Positions 15,498-26,242 of a stretch of DNA of 64,000 bases are shown here, one piece after another; position 1 is the stretch's first letter, and every line of letters starts with the position of its first letter. This DNA is from Polyangia bacterium (GTDB taxonomy: Bacteria; Myxococcota_A; Polyangia; Fen-1088), in contig DATATI010000083.1 of the NCBI GenBank assembly GCA_036268875.1, forward strand, positions 124,001-188,000, given 5' to 3'. Both the position numbers and the translations under genes were made by a program. Under the pieces are notes generated by a model. That model was not told the origin of the DNA. It saw nothing but the letters and a program-made list of their open reading frames with translations, and made no database searches.

Positions 15498-16778
15498 CTA
15501 CCTCTTGATGTTCATCAACTCGACCAGCAGCGCGTCCGCCGTGGTGACGGTCTTGCCGTTGGCCTGGTAGGCCCGCTGGGTGGAGATCATGTGAACGAAC
15601 TCGTTCGCCAGATCGACGTTGGACTGCTCCAGCGCGCCCGCCGTGATCCCGCCGCGGCCCCCCGTCGACGGCGCGCCTATCGTCGCGTCGCCCGACTGGT
15701 TGTTGGTCATGAACAGGTTTCCGCCCACCCGGCTCATCTTGTCGGCCGATGCCACCACCGCGGTGGCGACCTGGCCGATGACGCGCGTCTGCCCGTTGGT
15801 GAACGCGCCGTTGATCTTGCCCGAGCTGTCGATCGAGACGTTCGCCAGCGAGCCGGCCGCGAAGCCGTCCTGGCTGATCTTCGACGTGCTGTCCGGGCTG
15901 GAGAACTGGGTGACGCCCAGCAAGCCGGTGCCGGCGGGCACGCCGCCCGTGCCGTCGCCGAAGTTGACGTTGATGGTCTGCGCCGCCGTCATGTTGGGGA
16001 AGGTGGCGCTGATCGTTCCGGTCTGAGACACCAGGGCGCCGGTGCCGGCCGGATCGAAGGTCAGCGTGCCAGTGCCCACCGGCGCCGCCACGCCCGCCGT
16101 CATGGCGTTCCAGGTCCAGGTGTTGGCCGCCGTCTTTGTATAGAAGACGTCGACCTGGTGCGCCGCGCCCGAGGCGTCGTACACCGTCACGCTGTTCGAC
16201 GTGTTCGACGTCGTGGTCGGGTTGGCCGGATCGAACGCCGCGGCGATGGCGGGATCCTCGGCGTTCAGGTTCGCCTGCATGGTGATGTTTGCGCTGGCCG
16301 ACGGCGGCGCCATCGACGCCCCCACCTTCAGATCGCTCGGTGAGGTGGCCAGCTTGCCGGTGGCATCGGCCATGTATCCCTGAACGGTGAGGCCGTCCGC
16401 GTTGACCAGGTTCCCGGTGGCGTCGACTGTGAACTGACCGTCACGGGTCAAGTACGTGCCGGACTGTCCGTCGTGCGTGCCTTTGACGGCGAAGTAACCG
16501 TTGCCCTGGATGGCCAGGTCCGTCGCTATCCCGGTGTTGGACAGCGAGCCCTGGGTGATGATCTGCTGGATCGAACCGACCTGGACGCCCAGACCGATCT
16601 GGGAGATCCCAGAGTCGCCGCCGATCAGCTGTTGCGCCATGGCGTCCGAAAAATCGGCGCGGCTGGCTTTGAAGCCCGTGGTGTTGGAATTGGCGATGTT
16701 GTCGCCGATCACCGACAGATCGGTGGTGTTTGCGTCGAGGCCAGAGGCCCCCGTATACAAGGACGAGATGAGACTCAT
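15498..16778 (-). CDS. flgE: FlgE, flagellar hook protein
   Basis: 426 residues. The N-terminal rod/hook signature [37 protein letters not shown] and the C-terminal coiled segment [41 protein letters not shown] polymerise in the hook core. The middle third is a Thr/Ala-rich surface domain. It overlaps the flgD stop by four bases, so cap and hook subunit are coupled. About 150 bases with a strong hairpin separate it from flbD. Confidence 0.97.
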   Translation of the reverse strand: MSLISSLYTGASGLDANTTDLSVIGDNIANSNTTGFKASRADFSDAMAQQLIGGDSGISQIGLGVQVGSIQQIITQGSLSNTGIATDLAIQGNGYFAVKGTHDGQSGTYLTRDGQFTVDATGNLVNADGLTVQGYMADATGKLATSPSDLKVGASMAPPSASANITMQANLNAEDPAIAAAFDPANPTTTSNTSNSVTVYDASGAAHQVDVFYTKTAANTWTWNAMTAGVAAPVGTGTLTFDPAGTGALVSQTGTISATFPNMTAAQTINVNFGDGTGGVPAGTGLLGVTQFSSPDSTSKISQDGFAAGSLANVSIDSSGKINGAFTNGQTRVIGQVATAVVASADKMSRVGGNLFMTNNQSGDATIGAPSTGGRGGITAGALEQSNVDLANEFVHMISTQRAYQANGKTVTTADALLVELMNIKR

Positions 16779-17455
16779 TGCGTGCTCCTTTCACTGATTG
16801 ACGTGACATTTGCCATTGGGATTTGGGTTCCGTTGACTGACAGTTGAGGAATTCCATTGTTGAAGACCACCCCGGTGGCGGTCCCCGTGGCGTGCAGGTC
16901 GCAATTGACCGCCGCGCCCGAGGCGTCGGTAGCGGTGACCTGCACCGTGTACGTGCCCGTCGGTTGCGGCGTGCCGGAGGCGTTGTTTCCGTCCCAGATG
17001 ATTTGCACCGGGCCAGCCGCCTGCGCGCCCAGGTTCAGCTCGCGCACGACGTTGCCGCTGCTGTCCATGATGTCGACCGTGACTTTGTTGGCCGCGCTCC
17101 CCAGCGTCCCTTGCGAGACGTCGGCCAGCCCCTGCTGGTGACTCAGCGAGTTGGTGCTGTAGGTGACGTCCTTGCCGATGAAGTTCACGTAGTCGGTCTG
17201 GTTCTTGTTCGCCTCGGCCAGCAACAGAGTATCGAGCCGACTGTTGGTGCCCTGGGCCTGTTCCAGCGTGGAAAACTGCGCCAGCTGCGCCACGAACGCC
17301 GTGTCGTCCTGAGGCGCGGTGGGATCCTGGTTGGCCAATTGAGCCATCAGCAGTTTGAGAAAATCGTCTTTGCCCAGCGTGCTGCTGCCCAGCGGATCGG
17401 CGGTGGTGGGCGGCGTGGCGGGGCCGGTGTTGATCCCAGGTATGGCGGTGGACAT
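16775..17455 (-). CDS. flgD: FlgD, hook capping protein
   Basis: 226 residues. The N-terminal region has [42 protein letters not shown], the signature of the hook-assembly scaffold. The C-terminal half carries the Ig-like/tudor domains seen in FlgD ([39 protein letters not shown]). It lies 11 bases after the giant fliK and overlaps flgE. Confidence 0.96.
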   Translation of the reverse strand: MSTAIPGINTGPATPPTTADPLGSSTLGKDDFLKLLMAQLANQDPTAPQDDTAFVAQLAQFSTLEQAQGTNSRLDTLLLAEANKNQTDYVNFIGKDVTYSTNSLSHQQGLADVSQGTLGSAANKVTVDIMDSSGNVVRELNLGAQAAGPVQIIWDGNNASGTPQPTGTYTVQVTATDASGAAVNCDLHATGTATGVVFNNGIPQLSVNGTQIPMANVTSISERSTQ

Positions 17456-17466
17456 CGTCGTTCTCC

Positions 17467-20370
17467 TTATGCGGTCACGTGCAGGCGACCACCCAACGTG
17501 GGGATCGCGGCGGTGGTTCGGTTTGAAGGCGCGGTGGCGGCGGTGGTGCCGGCGACGGTCTGCGCCGGTTGCTCGGCGGTTTGCCGCCGGTTGTCGTTTT
17601 GCTGGCGATCGAAATCCAGACGGCTGTCGCGCGAGACCTGGCCCGACTCGAACCCGCCCAGGGTCAGGCCTTCACTGGCCAGCGCCGCCTGCAGTTCGTG
17701 CGGGCGAATGGCCAGCGTCGGGGCGCCGGCCCCTTCCACGCGGACGTCGGCGACGCCGTCCTTGACCCGCAGGTGCAAGGTGATCTCGCCGGCGGCGCCG
17801 GCGTCCAGCGACACGTGCGCGCTGTCCGTCAACACGGCGCCGTGCAGGGTCGGATCCTCGGCGACCTGGGCGAAGAAGGCGGCGGCTGCCGGCGGCGACG
17901 CCGCCGCTTCGAACAGCGGAGGCAGGTTCGCGCCCGGCGACAGCCCGAAAGATTGGCCGGCCAGGTGCGCACTCAGCGCCCCGGCGTCGACGGTGGCCGG
18001 CTTCGGCGCGACGATCGCTTCGGGCGGCACGAGCGCCGGCGGCGCGACGACGTCGGCGACGGCGGCTTTGTGGCCGGCATTCGCTTCGCTCACTGGATTC
18101 GCCGCACCAGCGGCGCGCGTCGACGTCGCAGCCGCCGGATCGTTTGGCGCTGCCGTTTCCCGATGCGCCCGATGACCAGCGGCGGCCCCGGGAAACACCG
18201 GATGACCAGCGACGGCACCAGCGACGGCGGGACCACCGCCGAGCGGCGACTCCGCTTTTTCCGCCCGCGGCCCGTGCGCCGACGGCGCGGCGGCGAGCGG
18301 CGAGTGACTCGGTTGATTCGCCGCCGCCGGCGCTGCGCCGGCAACAGCGCCGAAAGACGCGGCGGTCATCGCTGCCGCCGCCGCCTGCGCGGCCAGCGGG
18401 CTGGCCTCGACCCGACCGGCCACCGCAGCAGCGATCGAATCGGGTGAAGACGTGGCGTCGCCATCGGCGTCCGACGACGACTGTTCGGCCGCGTCCGGCT
18501 TCGCTGCGCTGCCAAGATCGGCCGAGCGATCGGTGGCGCGGACAGTGGCCTCGATGACCGGCCCTTGATCGGCCGCTTCAGGCGCCGTTGCTTTTGCCGC
18601 CGGGGACGCGGGGTCTTTCAGCGACGGATTTTTTTTCGCCGCTGATCCCGGCGCGGCCTTATCAAGCGCCGCCGGCGTGTCGAAAGATCCGATTGAAGAC
18701 AGCGGCGCCGGCGCAGGCGCAAGAACGGATCGACCTCGGTTCAGCGGCGAAGCCTGTGCTTTGGCGCCGTCCACCGAGGACAAAACCTCGGGAGCTCCGG
18801 CAGTCAGCGGCGCGGCCGTCGGGTTCCCGGCCGATTGATGGACCGTCGCTCGCTCGACGGCGGCGGCCAACGCGGTCGCTGGCGCGGTGACGCTGTCTCG
18901 GCGGTGCGCGGAAGACCAAGGAGCCTTCGGTTCAGCGGGGGGCGCAGGCGACGGCCGTTGCGACGGTTGAGCGGCGACCGACGCAACCTTGGTCGCGAAG
19001 GCTGCCTGAGTTATCGACGGCCCCGCGGTCATCGGTGCGGAAGTTCGCGGAAGAGGTGCCTTGAAGCGCGGCACCTTTTGCGGAGGTGGAGATCCCGGCA
19101 CCTTGGCCGTGGCCGCCGACAGTGCGGACGTGGCCACCGATGGAGAGCGGACCACCGACGGTGGCACCGCCGGCACAGCGCCGGACGACGGCGTGGCTAC
19201 TCGCGCCCCCGGGACCACCACCGCGGCCGGCGCCGCCGTCGCGACAGCGGTTTTTTCGGCGGTCGGAAAAGCCGACCCAGGCGCAGCCGCGGGCCCGCGC
19301 CCCGCCACGGGCACTGACCTGGATACCGGCAGTTGCGTTGGCCTCGACGCTGCCGTCGATTTCAGCGTAGAGGTCGCCGTCGGCGGCAGCGTCGGGGCTG
19401 CTGCGATCGGCGGCGGCGGCCGCCGCGGCGGTGTGAACGGCGGCGGCGGCGTGTCCGCCATCGATGGCGCGCGCGACGGCATCGACGGCGGCCCCGACGA
19501 GGACGCCGGCAACGCCACCGCGATCGGCGACCGCGGGCGGCTGGTGTCGCCGGCGATTTCCTGTTTCGCCGTCGTCGGTCGGTTCTCCGGAGTGACCTTT
19601 TCCCCGACGGACGAGTTCACCAATCTGCTGGCTACCGCCGCCTCGGTCGGCGCGCGGGCGGCCAGGGTAGTTTTTTCGGCGTCGACTGCCGTCTTGCTCG
19701 GAGTCTCGGTCCGCGAAGCCGCCGGCCCTTCTTCTTTCTTGGCCGCAAGCGCCGGCGGGCGCGGCATCCCGCTCAGCGGTGGTGCCGCGTCCGGGTGCGC
19801 GTCCGGGTGCGCGTTCGGCCGCGTTGATTTGGCCGTCGCTGCCGGAGCACCACCGACCACCGCCGCCGCGCGCGTCTGGGGTTGAACGTCCTTCCCGGAA
19901 CGAACCGACACCGGTGGGTCGGCGGTCGTTTGACGGCGAAGGGTTTGCGGCTGCGTTTGCGGCCACTGTTTCGCTGGCCGCGTTTCGCGCCCGTCCCTGC
20001 CACCGTCAACCGGCGCTCTCAACGCCATCGTCGCGGCGTCAGCGACGACGGGGCGCTTGTTGTTGTTCGGGCCTTTCGCCGACCACGGGGCGGTGCGCAA
20101 GAAGACGGCCTCGGGGCGGGTGGCGGCCACGCCGGCCGGGCGCGCGCCCGTCGGCAGCGTGGTGGTTGTTGTTGCCGCCGGCATTTTCACGGCGGGAGGC
20201 ACCGGCCCGGACGCCGCGACCAGCAGACGAGCAAAGTCACCGTCGGTACCCTTTGTGGTCGCGGCCGCCCCGCCGGCCTTCGCGCTGACGTTCGCCGCAA
20301 CCCCGTTTCCGGCCGGACCGACCGCGCCGCGCGCGCCGAAAAAGTGCGACAGGAATGCCCGCGCCTTCAT
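17467..20370 (-). CDS. fliK: FliK, very long hook-length control protein
   Basis: 967 residues, about twice the usual FliK. The first about 800 residues are low-complexity Ala/Pro/Thr/Ser-rich sequence, with local repeats such as [12 protein letters not shown]. The recognisable Flg_hook domain is at the C-terminus ([27 protein letters not shown]...[25 protein letters not shown]), where FliK meets FlhB. FliK acts as a molecular ruler, so a long middle may mean a long hook; this is inference. The lack of alignable sequence in the middle makes assignment rest on the C-terminus and context, both good. Confidence 0.9.
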   Translation of the reverse strand: MKARAFLSHFFGARGAVGPAGNGVAANVSAKAGGAAATTKGTDGDFARLLVAASGPVPPAVKMPAATTTTTLPTGARPAGVAATRPEAVFLRTAPWSAKGPNNNKRPVVADAATMALRAPVDGGRDGRETRPAKQWPQTQPQTLRRQTTADPPVSVRSGKDVQPQTRAAAVVGGAPAATAKSTRPNAHPDAHPDAAPPLSGMPRPPALAAKKEEGPAASRTETPSKTAVDAEKTTLAARAPTEAAVASRLVNSSVGEKVTPENRPTTAKQEIAGDTSRPRSPIAVALPASSSGPPSMPSRAPSMADTPPPPFTPPRRPPPPIAAAPTLPPTATSTLKSTAASRPTQLPVSRSVPVAGRGPAAAPGSAFPTAEKTAVATAAPAAVVVPGARVATPSSGAVPAVPPSVVRSPSVATSALSAATAKVPGSPPPQKVPRFKAPLPRTSAPMTAGPSITQAAFATKVASVAAQPSQRPSPAPPAEPKAPWSSAHRRDSVTAPATALAAAVERATVHQSAGNPTAAPLTAGAPEVLSSVDGAKAQASPLNRGRSVLAPAPAPLSSIGSFDTPAALDKAAPGSAAKKNPSLKDPASPAAKATAPEAADQGPVIEATVRATDRSADLGSAAKPDAAEQSSSDADGDATSSPDSIAAAVAGRVEASPLAAQAAAAAMTAASFGAVAGAAPAAANQPSHSPLAAAPSAHGPRAEKAESPLGGGPAVAGAVAGHPVFPGAAAGHRAHRETAAPNDPAAATSTRAAGAANPVSEANAGHKAAVADVVAPPALVPPEAIVAPKPATVDAGALSAHLAGQSFGLSPGANLPPLFEAAASPPAAAAFFAQVAEDPTLHGAVLTDSAHVSLDAGAAGEITLHLRVKDGVADVRVEGAGAPTLAIRPHELQAALASEGLTLGGFESGQVSRDSRLDFDRQQNDNRRQTAEQPAQTVAGTTAATAPSNRTTAAIPTLGGRLHVTA

Positions 20371-21143
20371 TTCTTGTGCTCCGGGTGCTCGCCGCGCATG
20401 GCGATCTCCGCCGCCAGCTCGGCCGCCAGTTCGGGCTTCAGGAAGGCCATCACCTTGCCGGCGTCGGCCGGCGGCATGCGCCGCAGGACATCGGCGGCCA
20501 GCTTGCGATCCATGTGTGAAAGGATCGGCGCCGCCTGTTCGGGCTTCATGCCGCGCATGGCCTTGGCCACCACATCCAGCGGGGCCGCCGTCCTCTTGCC
20601 GTTCGCCGCGTCGGCCGCGGCCGCGTCCGCGCCGGACAGCAGCGCCTCCATCCGCGCGGTGTCCTCGCGCAAAGCCTCGCGCGCGCTGTTCAGCTCGTTG
20701 GCCATCTTGGTCAGCGATTCGCGATCGCCCCTGCCCCCGTGCTCGCGCTCCTCGGCGTGGCGCTTCACTTCGTCCCGCAGCGCGGTCATCTTCAACGGCG
20801 GCGGCTGCGCCTCCGGCTCGTCGACATTGTTGGAGAGATCGACGCCGGCTTTGCTGGCCGCCTTCTTGGCCTTGGCCGCGCTGGCCGCGTCCTTGGCCAG
20901 CTTGTCGGCCAGGCGGTCGACGGGTTTGCCGTCCTTGTCGGCGGCCTCGGCTGGTTTCTCGGCCGCCGCTTTCTCCGCGGTTTTCCCGTCGGATTTTTCT
21001 TTGGCGGCCTCCGCCTTTCTCTCGGCGGTTTTTTCCGGCGCCTTCTCGGCGGCCGGCTTTTCTCGGCCATCCGCCGCCAGCACCGGCGCGGTCATCGTCA
21101 TCCAGGCGCTGATCGCCAATCCGCTGATCGCCACCCTAAGCAC
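20367..21143 (-). CDS. motE: MotE-like periplasmic protein (MgtE_N-type domain)
   Basis: 258 residues starting at GTG 21143. A signal peptide (LRVAISGLAISAWMTMTAPVLAADG) precedes a Lys/Ala/Glu-rich region, a coiled-coil segment (about 115-165) and a C-terminal MgtE_N-like domain (KAMRGMKPEQAAPILSHMDRKLAADVLRRMPPADAGKVMAFL). This matches the MotE chaperone family described beside stator or fliK genes. It overlaps fliK by four bases and fliI by eight. It probably supports stator or export-complex folding in the periplasm; the exact partner is not shown by the sequence. Confidence 0.82.
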   Translation of the reverse strand: MLRVAISGLAISAWMTMTAPVLAADGREKPAAEKAPEKTAERKAEAAKEKSDGKTAEKAAAEKPAEAADKDGKPVDRLADKLAKDAASAAKAKKAASKAGVDLSNNVDEPEAQPPPLKMTALRDEVKRHAEEREHGGRGDRESLTKMANELNSAREALREDTARMEALLSGADAAAADAANGKRTAAPLDVVAKAMRGMKPEQAAPILSHMDRKLAADVLRRMPPADAGKVMAFLKPELAAELAAEIAMRGEHPEHKK

Positions 21144-22611
21144 GAGCCGCCTCCCCGCCTTCCAGCGCCGCGCGCAGGCCGGCCAGCGTCTCGTCCATGC
21201 GAAAGCGCGCGTTCGGCTCTTGCCGAAAAAGGGCGTTCACCGCGTTGATGCTGCGCAAGGCGCGATCGACGCGCGGGTTGGTGCCGGCCACATAGGCGCC
21301 GACCTCGATCAGATCCGCGGAGTCGCGGTACGTCGACAGGACCTCGCGCGCCTCGCGGGCCAGTCGATTGTGGTCGGGACCGACGATGTCGGTCATGACC
21401 CGGCTGATGCTGGCCAGAACATCGATGGCCGGAAAATGCCCGGAGTTGGCCAGCTTCCGCGACAGCACCACGTGGCCGTCCAGGGCGGCGCGGGCGGCGT
21501 CGGCCACTGGATCCGTCAGGTCCTCGCCGCCTTCTGCCAGGACGGTGTACATGGCGGTGATGCTGCCGGCGCCGCTGTCGTTGCCGGCGCGTTCCACCAG
21601 TCGCGGCAGGGCCGCGAACACCGACGGCGGATACCCGCGCGACGTCGGCGGCTCGCCGGCGGCAAGTCCGATCTCCCGCTGGGCCATCGCCACGCGTGAA
21701 AGAGAATCCAAGAGCAGCAACACCCGCTTGCCCCGCCCGCGAAAGTATTCGGCCACCGACGTGGCGGCCATGGCGGCGCGCACGCGCACCAGCGGCGATT
21801 CGTCGGCGGTGGCCACCACCACCACCGAACGCGCCAGGCCTTGCGCGCCCAGATCGCGCTCGACGAACTCGCGCACTTCGCGGCCACGCTCGCCGACCAG
21901 GCCGCAGACGATGACGTCAGCCTCGGCGCTGCGGGCCAACATGCCCAAAAGCACGCTCTTGCCCACGCCCGGGCCGGCCATGATGCCGACGCGCTGGCCT
22001 TCGCCGCAGGTCAGGCAGGCGTCCAGCGCGCGGATGCCCAGACTCAACGGGCGCCCGATGCGGCGCCGGGACATCGCGTGCGGCGGCGAGGCGTTCAGCG
22101 GCACGCTGGTGGACAGGGCCAGCGGCGGACCGCCGTCGACCGGGCGCATGGCGGCATCGACGATCCGCCCCAGCAGGCCGTCGCCCACCGGGATCTCCGC
22201 GGCGCTGGAGCGTGGCCACACCGCACAGCCTTCACCGATTCCGGCCAGCTCGCCGAACGGCATCAGCAACGCCCGCGAGCGCGAAAATCCCACCACCTCG
22301 GCGCTGATCAACTTGCCAGCGCTGGTGGCAATCACGCAGGCCGTCCCCACCGCCACCTGCGGCAGCATGGCCTCGACGATGATCCCCGAGGCGCGGGTGA
22401 CCTTGCCGGCCACCACCATCGGTTCGCTCTCGGCCAGGGCGCGGCGCACGCGATCGACCAGCGCGCGGTTTGGCGTCGCCCTGAACTTGGATTGGGCCAG
22501 CGGCGCCGACTCTGGCTGGGTCGGTGCCGCGACCGCGGCGGCCGGCGTGGTGAGCAGCTCGCCCGCTTCGATGCCGACCGCTTCGTCGACCGGGTGCTGG
22601 TCGGCGGTCAC
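21136..22611 (-). CDS. fliI: FliI, flagellar export ATPase
   Basis: 491 residues from GTG 22611; longer than usual because of an N-terminal extension of about 45 residues. The Walker A is GPGVGKS, followed by VCGLVGERGREVREF and the Walker B LLLLDSLSRVAMAQREIGLAAGEPPTSRGYPPSVF, typical of the F1-beta-like export ATPases. FliH overlaps by four bases and binds the FliI N-terminus. It energises unfolding of export substrates and chaperone release. Confidence 0.97.
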   Translation of the reverse strand: MTADQHPVDEAVGIEAGELLTTPAAAVAAPTQPESAPLAQSKFRATPNRALVDRVRRALAESEPMVVAGKVTRASGIIVEAMLPQVAVGTACVIATSAGKLISAEVVGFSRSRALLMPFGELAGIGEGCAVWPRSSAAEIPVGDGLLGRIVDAAMRPVDGGPPLALSTSVPLNASPPHAMSRRRIGRPLSLGIRALDACLTCGEGQRVGIMAGPGVGKSVLLGMLARSAEADVIVCGLVGERGREVREFVERDLGAQGLARSVVVVATADESPLVRVRAAMAATSVAEYFRGRGKRVLLLLDSLSRVAMAQREIGLAAGEPPTSRGYPPSVFAALPRLVERAGNDSGAGSITAMYTVLAEGGEDLTDPVADAARAALDGHVVLSRKLANSGHFPAIDVLASISRVMTDIVGPDHNRLAREAREVLSTYRDSADLIEVGAYVAGTNPRVDRALRSINAVNALFRQEPNARFRMDETLAGLRAALEGGEAARA

Positions 22612-23282
22612 GGTGTCTCCTCTGCAGCGGCCAAGGCGGCGCCGACGATCCGCCGCACCTCATCGAGGCGCGTCGACAGCTTGCCGTCGACGCTGCCGTG
22701 CTCGCCGTCGACCATGCAGTCGCCCGCCGACAGCGTGGGGTCGGCAATGACGTCGACCTTGACGATGGCCAGCCCCCGCAGCGGGCCGTCGTCGCCGGCT
22801 GCCTTCACCGCCGCCGCGTCGCTCGGCGACAGGCGGACGACGATCTTGCGCGACTCACCCAGGCGCCGCACGGCCGACCGCACCAGCGAAAACAGCGCGT
22901 CCTTGCCTGTCTGCAGCTCTTTTTCCAGGATGCGCTCGGCGATCACCGTGGCCAACTCCACCACGTCGGCCTCGGCCTGCTCGCCGATGCGCACCGACTG
23001 CGCCCGCAGATCGCCGATGGCCTTGGCCAACCGCTGGGCGAACTCTGGTCCGGGTTGGGGAGGGGGCGGCGGCAACGGCGGCGCCAGCGGTTCGATCGCG
23101 GCGTCGTTGGTCGTCAGGCTGCCGCCCCTGGGCGCCTTCGGCAGATCCAAAAGCGGGACCACCCGCCTTTGTCCGGTCAGCGAGCCGCGATGCCCGAACG
23201 TCGCTTCGGCGGTGGCGACGCGCGCGCCGGCCATGAACCCCGGAGCGCGCGGAACTGGCGAGGATGTCGACTTCAGCGGCAC
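22608..23282 (-). CDS. fliH: FliH, regulator of the export ATPase
   Basis: 224 residues from GTG 23282. The N-terminal part is Pro-rich and variable; the middle helix (PEFAQRLAKAIGDLRAQSVRIGEQAEADVVELATVIAERILEKEL) and the C-terminal domain (VRLSPSDAAAVKA, VIADPTLSAGDCMVDGEHGSVDGKLSTRLDEVRRIV) match FliH/SctL. It docks FliI to FliN at the C-ring. It is one base from the fliG stop and overlaps fliI. Confidence 0.93.
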   Translation of the reverse strand: MPLKSTSSPVPRAPGFMAGARVATAEATFGHRGSLTGQRRVVPLLDLPKAPRGGSLTTNDAAIEPLAPPLPPPPPQPGPEFAQRLAKAIGDLRAQSVRIGEQAEADVVELATVIAERILEKELQTGKDALFSLVRSAVRRLGESRKIVVRLSPSDAAAVKAAGDDGPLRGLAIVKVDVIADPTLSAGDCMVDGEHGSVDGKLSTRLDEVRRIVGAALAAAEETP

Positions 23283-23283
23283 A

Positions 23284-24321
23284 TCACACCATCTTGTCCG
23301 CTGGGCTGACCACGGTGATGCGGCCCTGCTCGGCCAGCGTGAAGGCGATCTTGACCAGCTCGCCCTGCGCCAGATCGACGTCCGACAACTTCATCGGTCC
23401 CATCGCCCCGATGTCGTCGGACAGCATCTGCGCCGCGCGCGACGACATGTTCTTCAGGATCTTGTCTTTGACCGCCGTCGAAGCGCCCTTGAGGGCGATG
23501 CCCAGACGGCTGGTGTCGACCTCGCGCAGAAAAGTCTGGATGTCGCGGTCGGAGAGATTGACCAGGTCCTGGAAGGTGAAAAGTTTCGTGCGCAGATCAG
23601 CGGCCAGTTCCGGATCTTCTTTTTCGATCTCCTGCACCGCTTCGGTCTGCTGCGCGGCCGGACTGCGGCGCAAGAGTTCAACCGCCGCGCCCTTGCCGTC
23701 GAAGCGGCGCATGCCGCTGGCGATGGACGCCTTCAGTTCGGCGGACAAACCGTTGCCCACCTCGCGCAGCACCTCGGGCGCCACGCCTTCCAGGGTGGCC
23801 AGGCGGCGCAGCACCTGCGGGCGCTGGCCCTCCGGGATCAACTTCATCACCATCGCCGCCCGCGTCGGATCTATGGCGCCCAGGACCAGCGCCACCGTCT
23901 GCGGCTGCTCGCGTGACAGAATCATGGCCAGCGCTTCCGGATCGGCCTGGGCCGCCGGGCCCAGCATCTCGTCGACCTGGGGTGGCGGGGCCGAACCGTC
24001 GAAGGCGCGGCGGGTGACGTCGCTGCCCAGCACCTGCTCGGAGATCTCCCGCAGCAGGCGATCGCCGGCCGCGGCGTCGCCGCCCACCACGCCGAGAGCG
24101 GTGATGAACTCGCTCAGCGCCATCGGCACGGCGTCGGGATTGGCTCTGATCTCGCGCGCGCCGGCGGCGATCCGCCGCACCGACCCTTCATCAAGGTGCT
24201 GGAAGATCGACGCCGCCAGGTCGGCGCCCAGGCCCAGCAGCAACGCCGCCGCGCGGGCCGCACCGGTGCTGGATTTGTCTCGGTCGTATGTTCGTAGATC
24301 AGGCACGTTTTGCCTCGTCAC
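23284..24321 (-). CDS. fliG: FliG, flagellar motor switch protein
   Basis: 345 residues. The middle domain contains EQPQTVALVLGAIDPTRAAMVMKLIPEGQRPQVLRRLA, the conserved FliG surface, and the C-terminal torque domain ends in LSDVDLAQGELVKIAFTLAEQGRI, whose charged residues face MotA. The start is GTG 24321 or GTG 24306; either overlaps the fliF stop. Order fliF-fliG-fliH-fliI is the standard arrangement. Confidence 0.97.
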   Translation of the reverse strand: MTRQNVPDLRTYDRDKSSTGAARAAALLLGLGADLAASIFQHLDEGSVRRIAAGAREIRANPDAVPMALSEFITALGVVGGDAAAGDRLLREISEQVLGSDVTRRAFDGSAPPPQVDEMLGPAAQADPEALAMILSREQPQTVALVLGAIDPTRAAMVMKLIPEGQRPQVLRRLATLEGVAPEVLREVGNGLSAELKASIASGMRRFDGKGAAVELLRRSPAAQQTEAVQEIEKEDPELAADLRTKLFTFQDLVNLSDRDIQTFLREVDTSRLGIALKGASTAVKDKILKNMSSRAAQMLSDDIGAMGPMKLSDVDLAQGELVKIAFTLAEQGRITVVSPADKMV

Positions 24322-25903
24322 TGTCCGCGTTTATCCATGCTCGCAAGAGGTGTGCCGCCCGCTGCGGGTCCACCGCCGCCAACTCTCTGGCGCGATCACG
24401 AACCTGCGCGTTCGGATCTTTCGACGACGGCAAACCCACCCCCGACGGCGACCCCGCCAAGGACTGGCCGTTGGCCGCCATCGCCGCTTCGATCTCCCCG
24501 ACCTTCGCGCCCGGCTTCAGCAGCGCGGCCGCCGAATACGTCCCGGTCAGGGCCGGCGCGCCGCGCCCTTTCATCTTCAACACCGCCACCGCCACCAGCA
24601 GCAGCAAGACGAATCCACCGACCAGCTGGGCGATGCGCATCATGCGCGGTTGCTCCCACAGGGGAATGGCCGGCACCTCTTCGCCAGCCGGCGGTTTGCT
24701 GAAGGTCGAGCTGGAGATCTGGAACTGATCGCCGCGCTTGGCGTCGAAGCCCACCGCGCTCTTGGCCAGATCGGCCAGGCGCGCCACCTCGGCGTCGGGA
24801 CGCGGCTTGCCGTCCGGTGATTCCAGCAGCACGGCCACCGACAGGCGCCTGAGGCGCGGCCCGCGCGACACCGTGTGCGTGACGGTCTTGCTGAGCTCGT
24901 AATTGCGCGTCTCGTCCTCACGCTGCGACGAGCCCTTGTTGCCCGCGCCGCCGCCCGGCACACCCGCGCCGGGAACATTGGCTGCCGAGCCGGCGACGCC
25001 CGCCCCGGCCGAGCTGTCCTGCGCCGTCTGCTCGCTGGTCTTGTGCTCGCTGCGCACCGAGGACGAGTCGGGATCGTAGGTGTCGGCGGTGGTCTCGACG
25101 TCGGCGGTGTCGAAGGCCGCCGTGACCTTGGCGATCACCGCGCCCTGCCCCACCGCCGGCTCCAGCAGATCGGTGATCCGCTGTTCCAATCCGTGCTCCA
25201 TGTCGTGCTGCTGGGTGGCCGCCTTGGAATCGGCCGAGCTGTCGCCCGCCAGCACGGCGCCCCGCCCGTCCATCACCGACACGCTGTCGGGGTTGAGGCC
25301 CGCCACCGCCGACGACACCAGGTGGCGCACGCCGGCCAGTTCTTTCTCGTTCATCGTCCGGCCCGGTTGCAGGTTCAGCACCACCGCCGCCGACGCCTTG
25401 CGATCGTCGTCGCGATAAAGGCCCTTCTCCGGCAGCGTGACGTGTACGCGCGCCGAGCGCACGGCGGCCAGGCGGCCGATGGTTCGTCCGAGCTCGCCCT
25501 CGATGGCCCGGCGCAGGTTCACCCGCTGGGTGAAATCCGAAACGCCGAGATCGCCGCGATCAAAAATTTCAAAGCCCACGCCGCCCCCGCGCGGCAGGCC
25601 CATGCCCGCCAGCAACAGCCGCGCGTCGTAGACCTGCGTGGCCGGCACCGACAGCGCCGTGCCGCCGGCCTCCATGCGAAAGGCGATCTTCGCCGCCTTC
25701 AGCTGCGACGCCGCTTCGGCGCTGTCTTCGGCGGACAGATTGGTGAAGGCATATTCATAGTGCCCGGCGGAATTTCCCAGCTGGGCGATGGTGATGATCA
25801 ACGCCACGACGACCCCGACCACCATGATGGCGGTGCGCAAGCCGGACGGCAGGCGAGCGAACCGCGCCTGCAGCTGCCGCAAGGGAGCAAAAAGCGACTC
25901 CAT
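24299..25903 (-). CDS. fliF: FliF, MS-ring protein
   Basis: 534 residues. Membrane helices are near the N-terminus (TAIMVVGVVVALIITIAQL, about 23-41) and near residue 440 (IAQLVGGFVLLLLVAVAVL). Between them are the ring-building motifs, with MGLPRGGGVGFEIFDRGDLGVSDFTQRVNLRRAIEGELGRTI highly typical. The C-terminal tail (DRARELAAVDPQRAAHLLRAWI) binds FliG. It is six bases downstream of fliE. Confidence 0.98.
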   Translation of the reverse strand: MESLFAPLRQLQARFARLPSGLRTAIMVVGVVVALIITIAQLGNSAGHYEYAFTNLSAEDSAEAASQLKAAKIAFRMEAGGTALSVPATQVYDARLLLAGMGLPRGGGVGFEIFDRGDLGVSDFTQRVNLRRAIEGELGRTIGRLAAVRSARVHVTLPEKGLYRDDDRKASAAVVLNLQPGRTMNEKELAGVRHLVSSAVAGLNPDSVSVMDGRGAVLAGDSSADSKAATQQHDMEHGLEQRITDLLEPAVGQGAVIAKVTAAFDTADVETTADTYDPDSSSVRSEHKTSEQTAQDSSAGAGVAGSAANVPGAGVPGGGAGNKGSSQREDETRNYELSKTVTHTVSRGPRLRRLSVAVLLESPDGKPRPDAEVARLADLAKSAVGFDAKRGDQFQISSSTFSKPPAGEEVPAIPLWEQPRMMRIAQLVGGFVLLLLVAVAVLKMKGRGAPALTGTYSAAALLKPGAKVGEIEAAMAANGQSLAGSPSGVGLPSSKDPNAQVRDRARELAAVDPQRAAHLLRAWINADSDEAKRA

Positions 25904-25909
25904 GATCCG

Positions 25910-26230
25910 TTACACCCCCATCCGCATGATCTCGTTGTAAGCGTCCAGCAGCTTGTTGCGGACCTTGGTGGCCAGGCGCAGCGAGATGTCCGCCTTCTCC
26001 AGGGCCAGCGACATCTCGTGCAGGTTGCCGCCGCCCATGGCCACGCGCGCCGCCTGATCGTCGGCGGCCACTTGCGTGCTTTCCACCGCGGAAAACGCCT
26101 TGCCCAGGGTTTCGGCGAACGACGCCCCGTCGGGGCCGCGCAGGTTGCCGGCGGGTGCGCGCGGCCCGTCGATCCCGTCGATGCCGCCCAGGTCGGCGGG
26201 GCTGATGGTCTTGATGTTCTCGATGCTCAT
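25910..26230 (-). CDS. fliE: FliE, MS ring-rod junction protein
   Basis: 106 residues of normal length. The C-terminal helical region (SFAETLGKAFSAVESTQVAADDQAARVAMGGGNLHEMSLALEKADISLRLATKVRNKLLDAYNEIMRMGV) is characteristic. FliE is the first substrate of the export gate and links the MS ring to the rod. It sits between flgC (12 bases upstream) and fliF. Confidence 0.95.
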   Translation of the reverse strand: MSIENIKTISPADLGGIDGIDGPRAPAGNLRGPDGASFAETLGKAFSAVESTQVAADDQAARVAMGGGNLHEMSLALEKADISLRLATKVRNKLLDAYNEIMRMGV

Positions 26231-26242
26231 CGGTCAGTCTCC

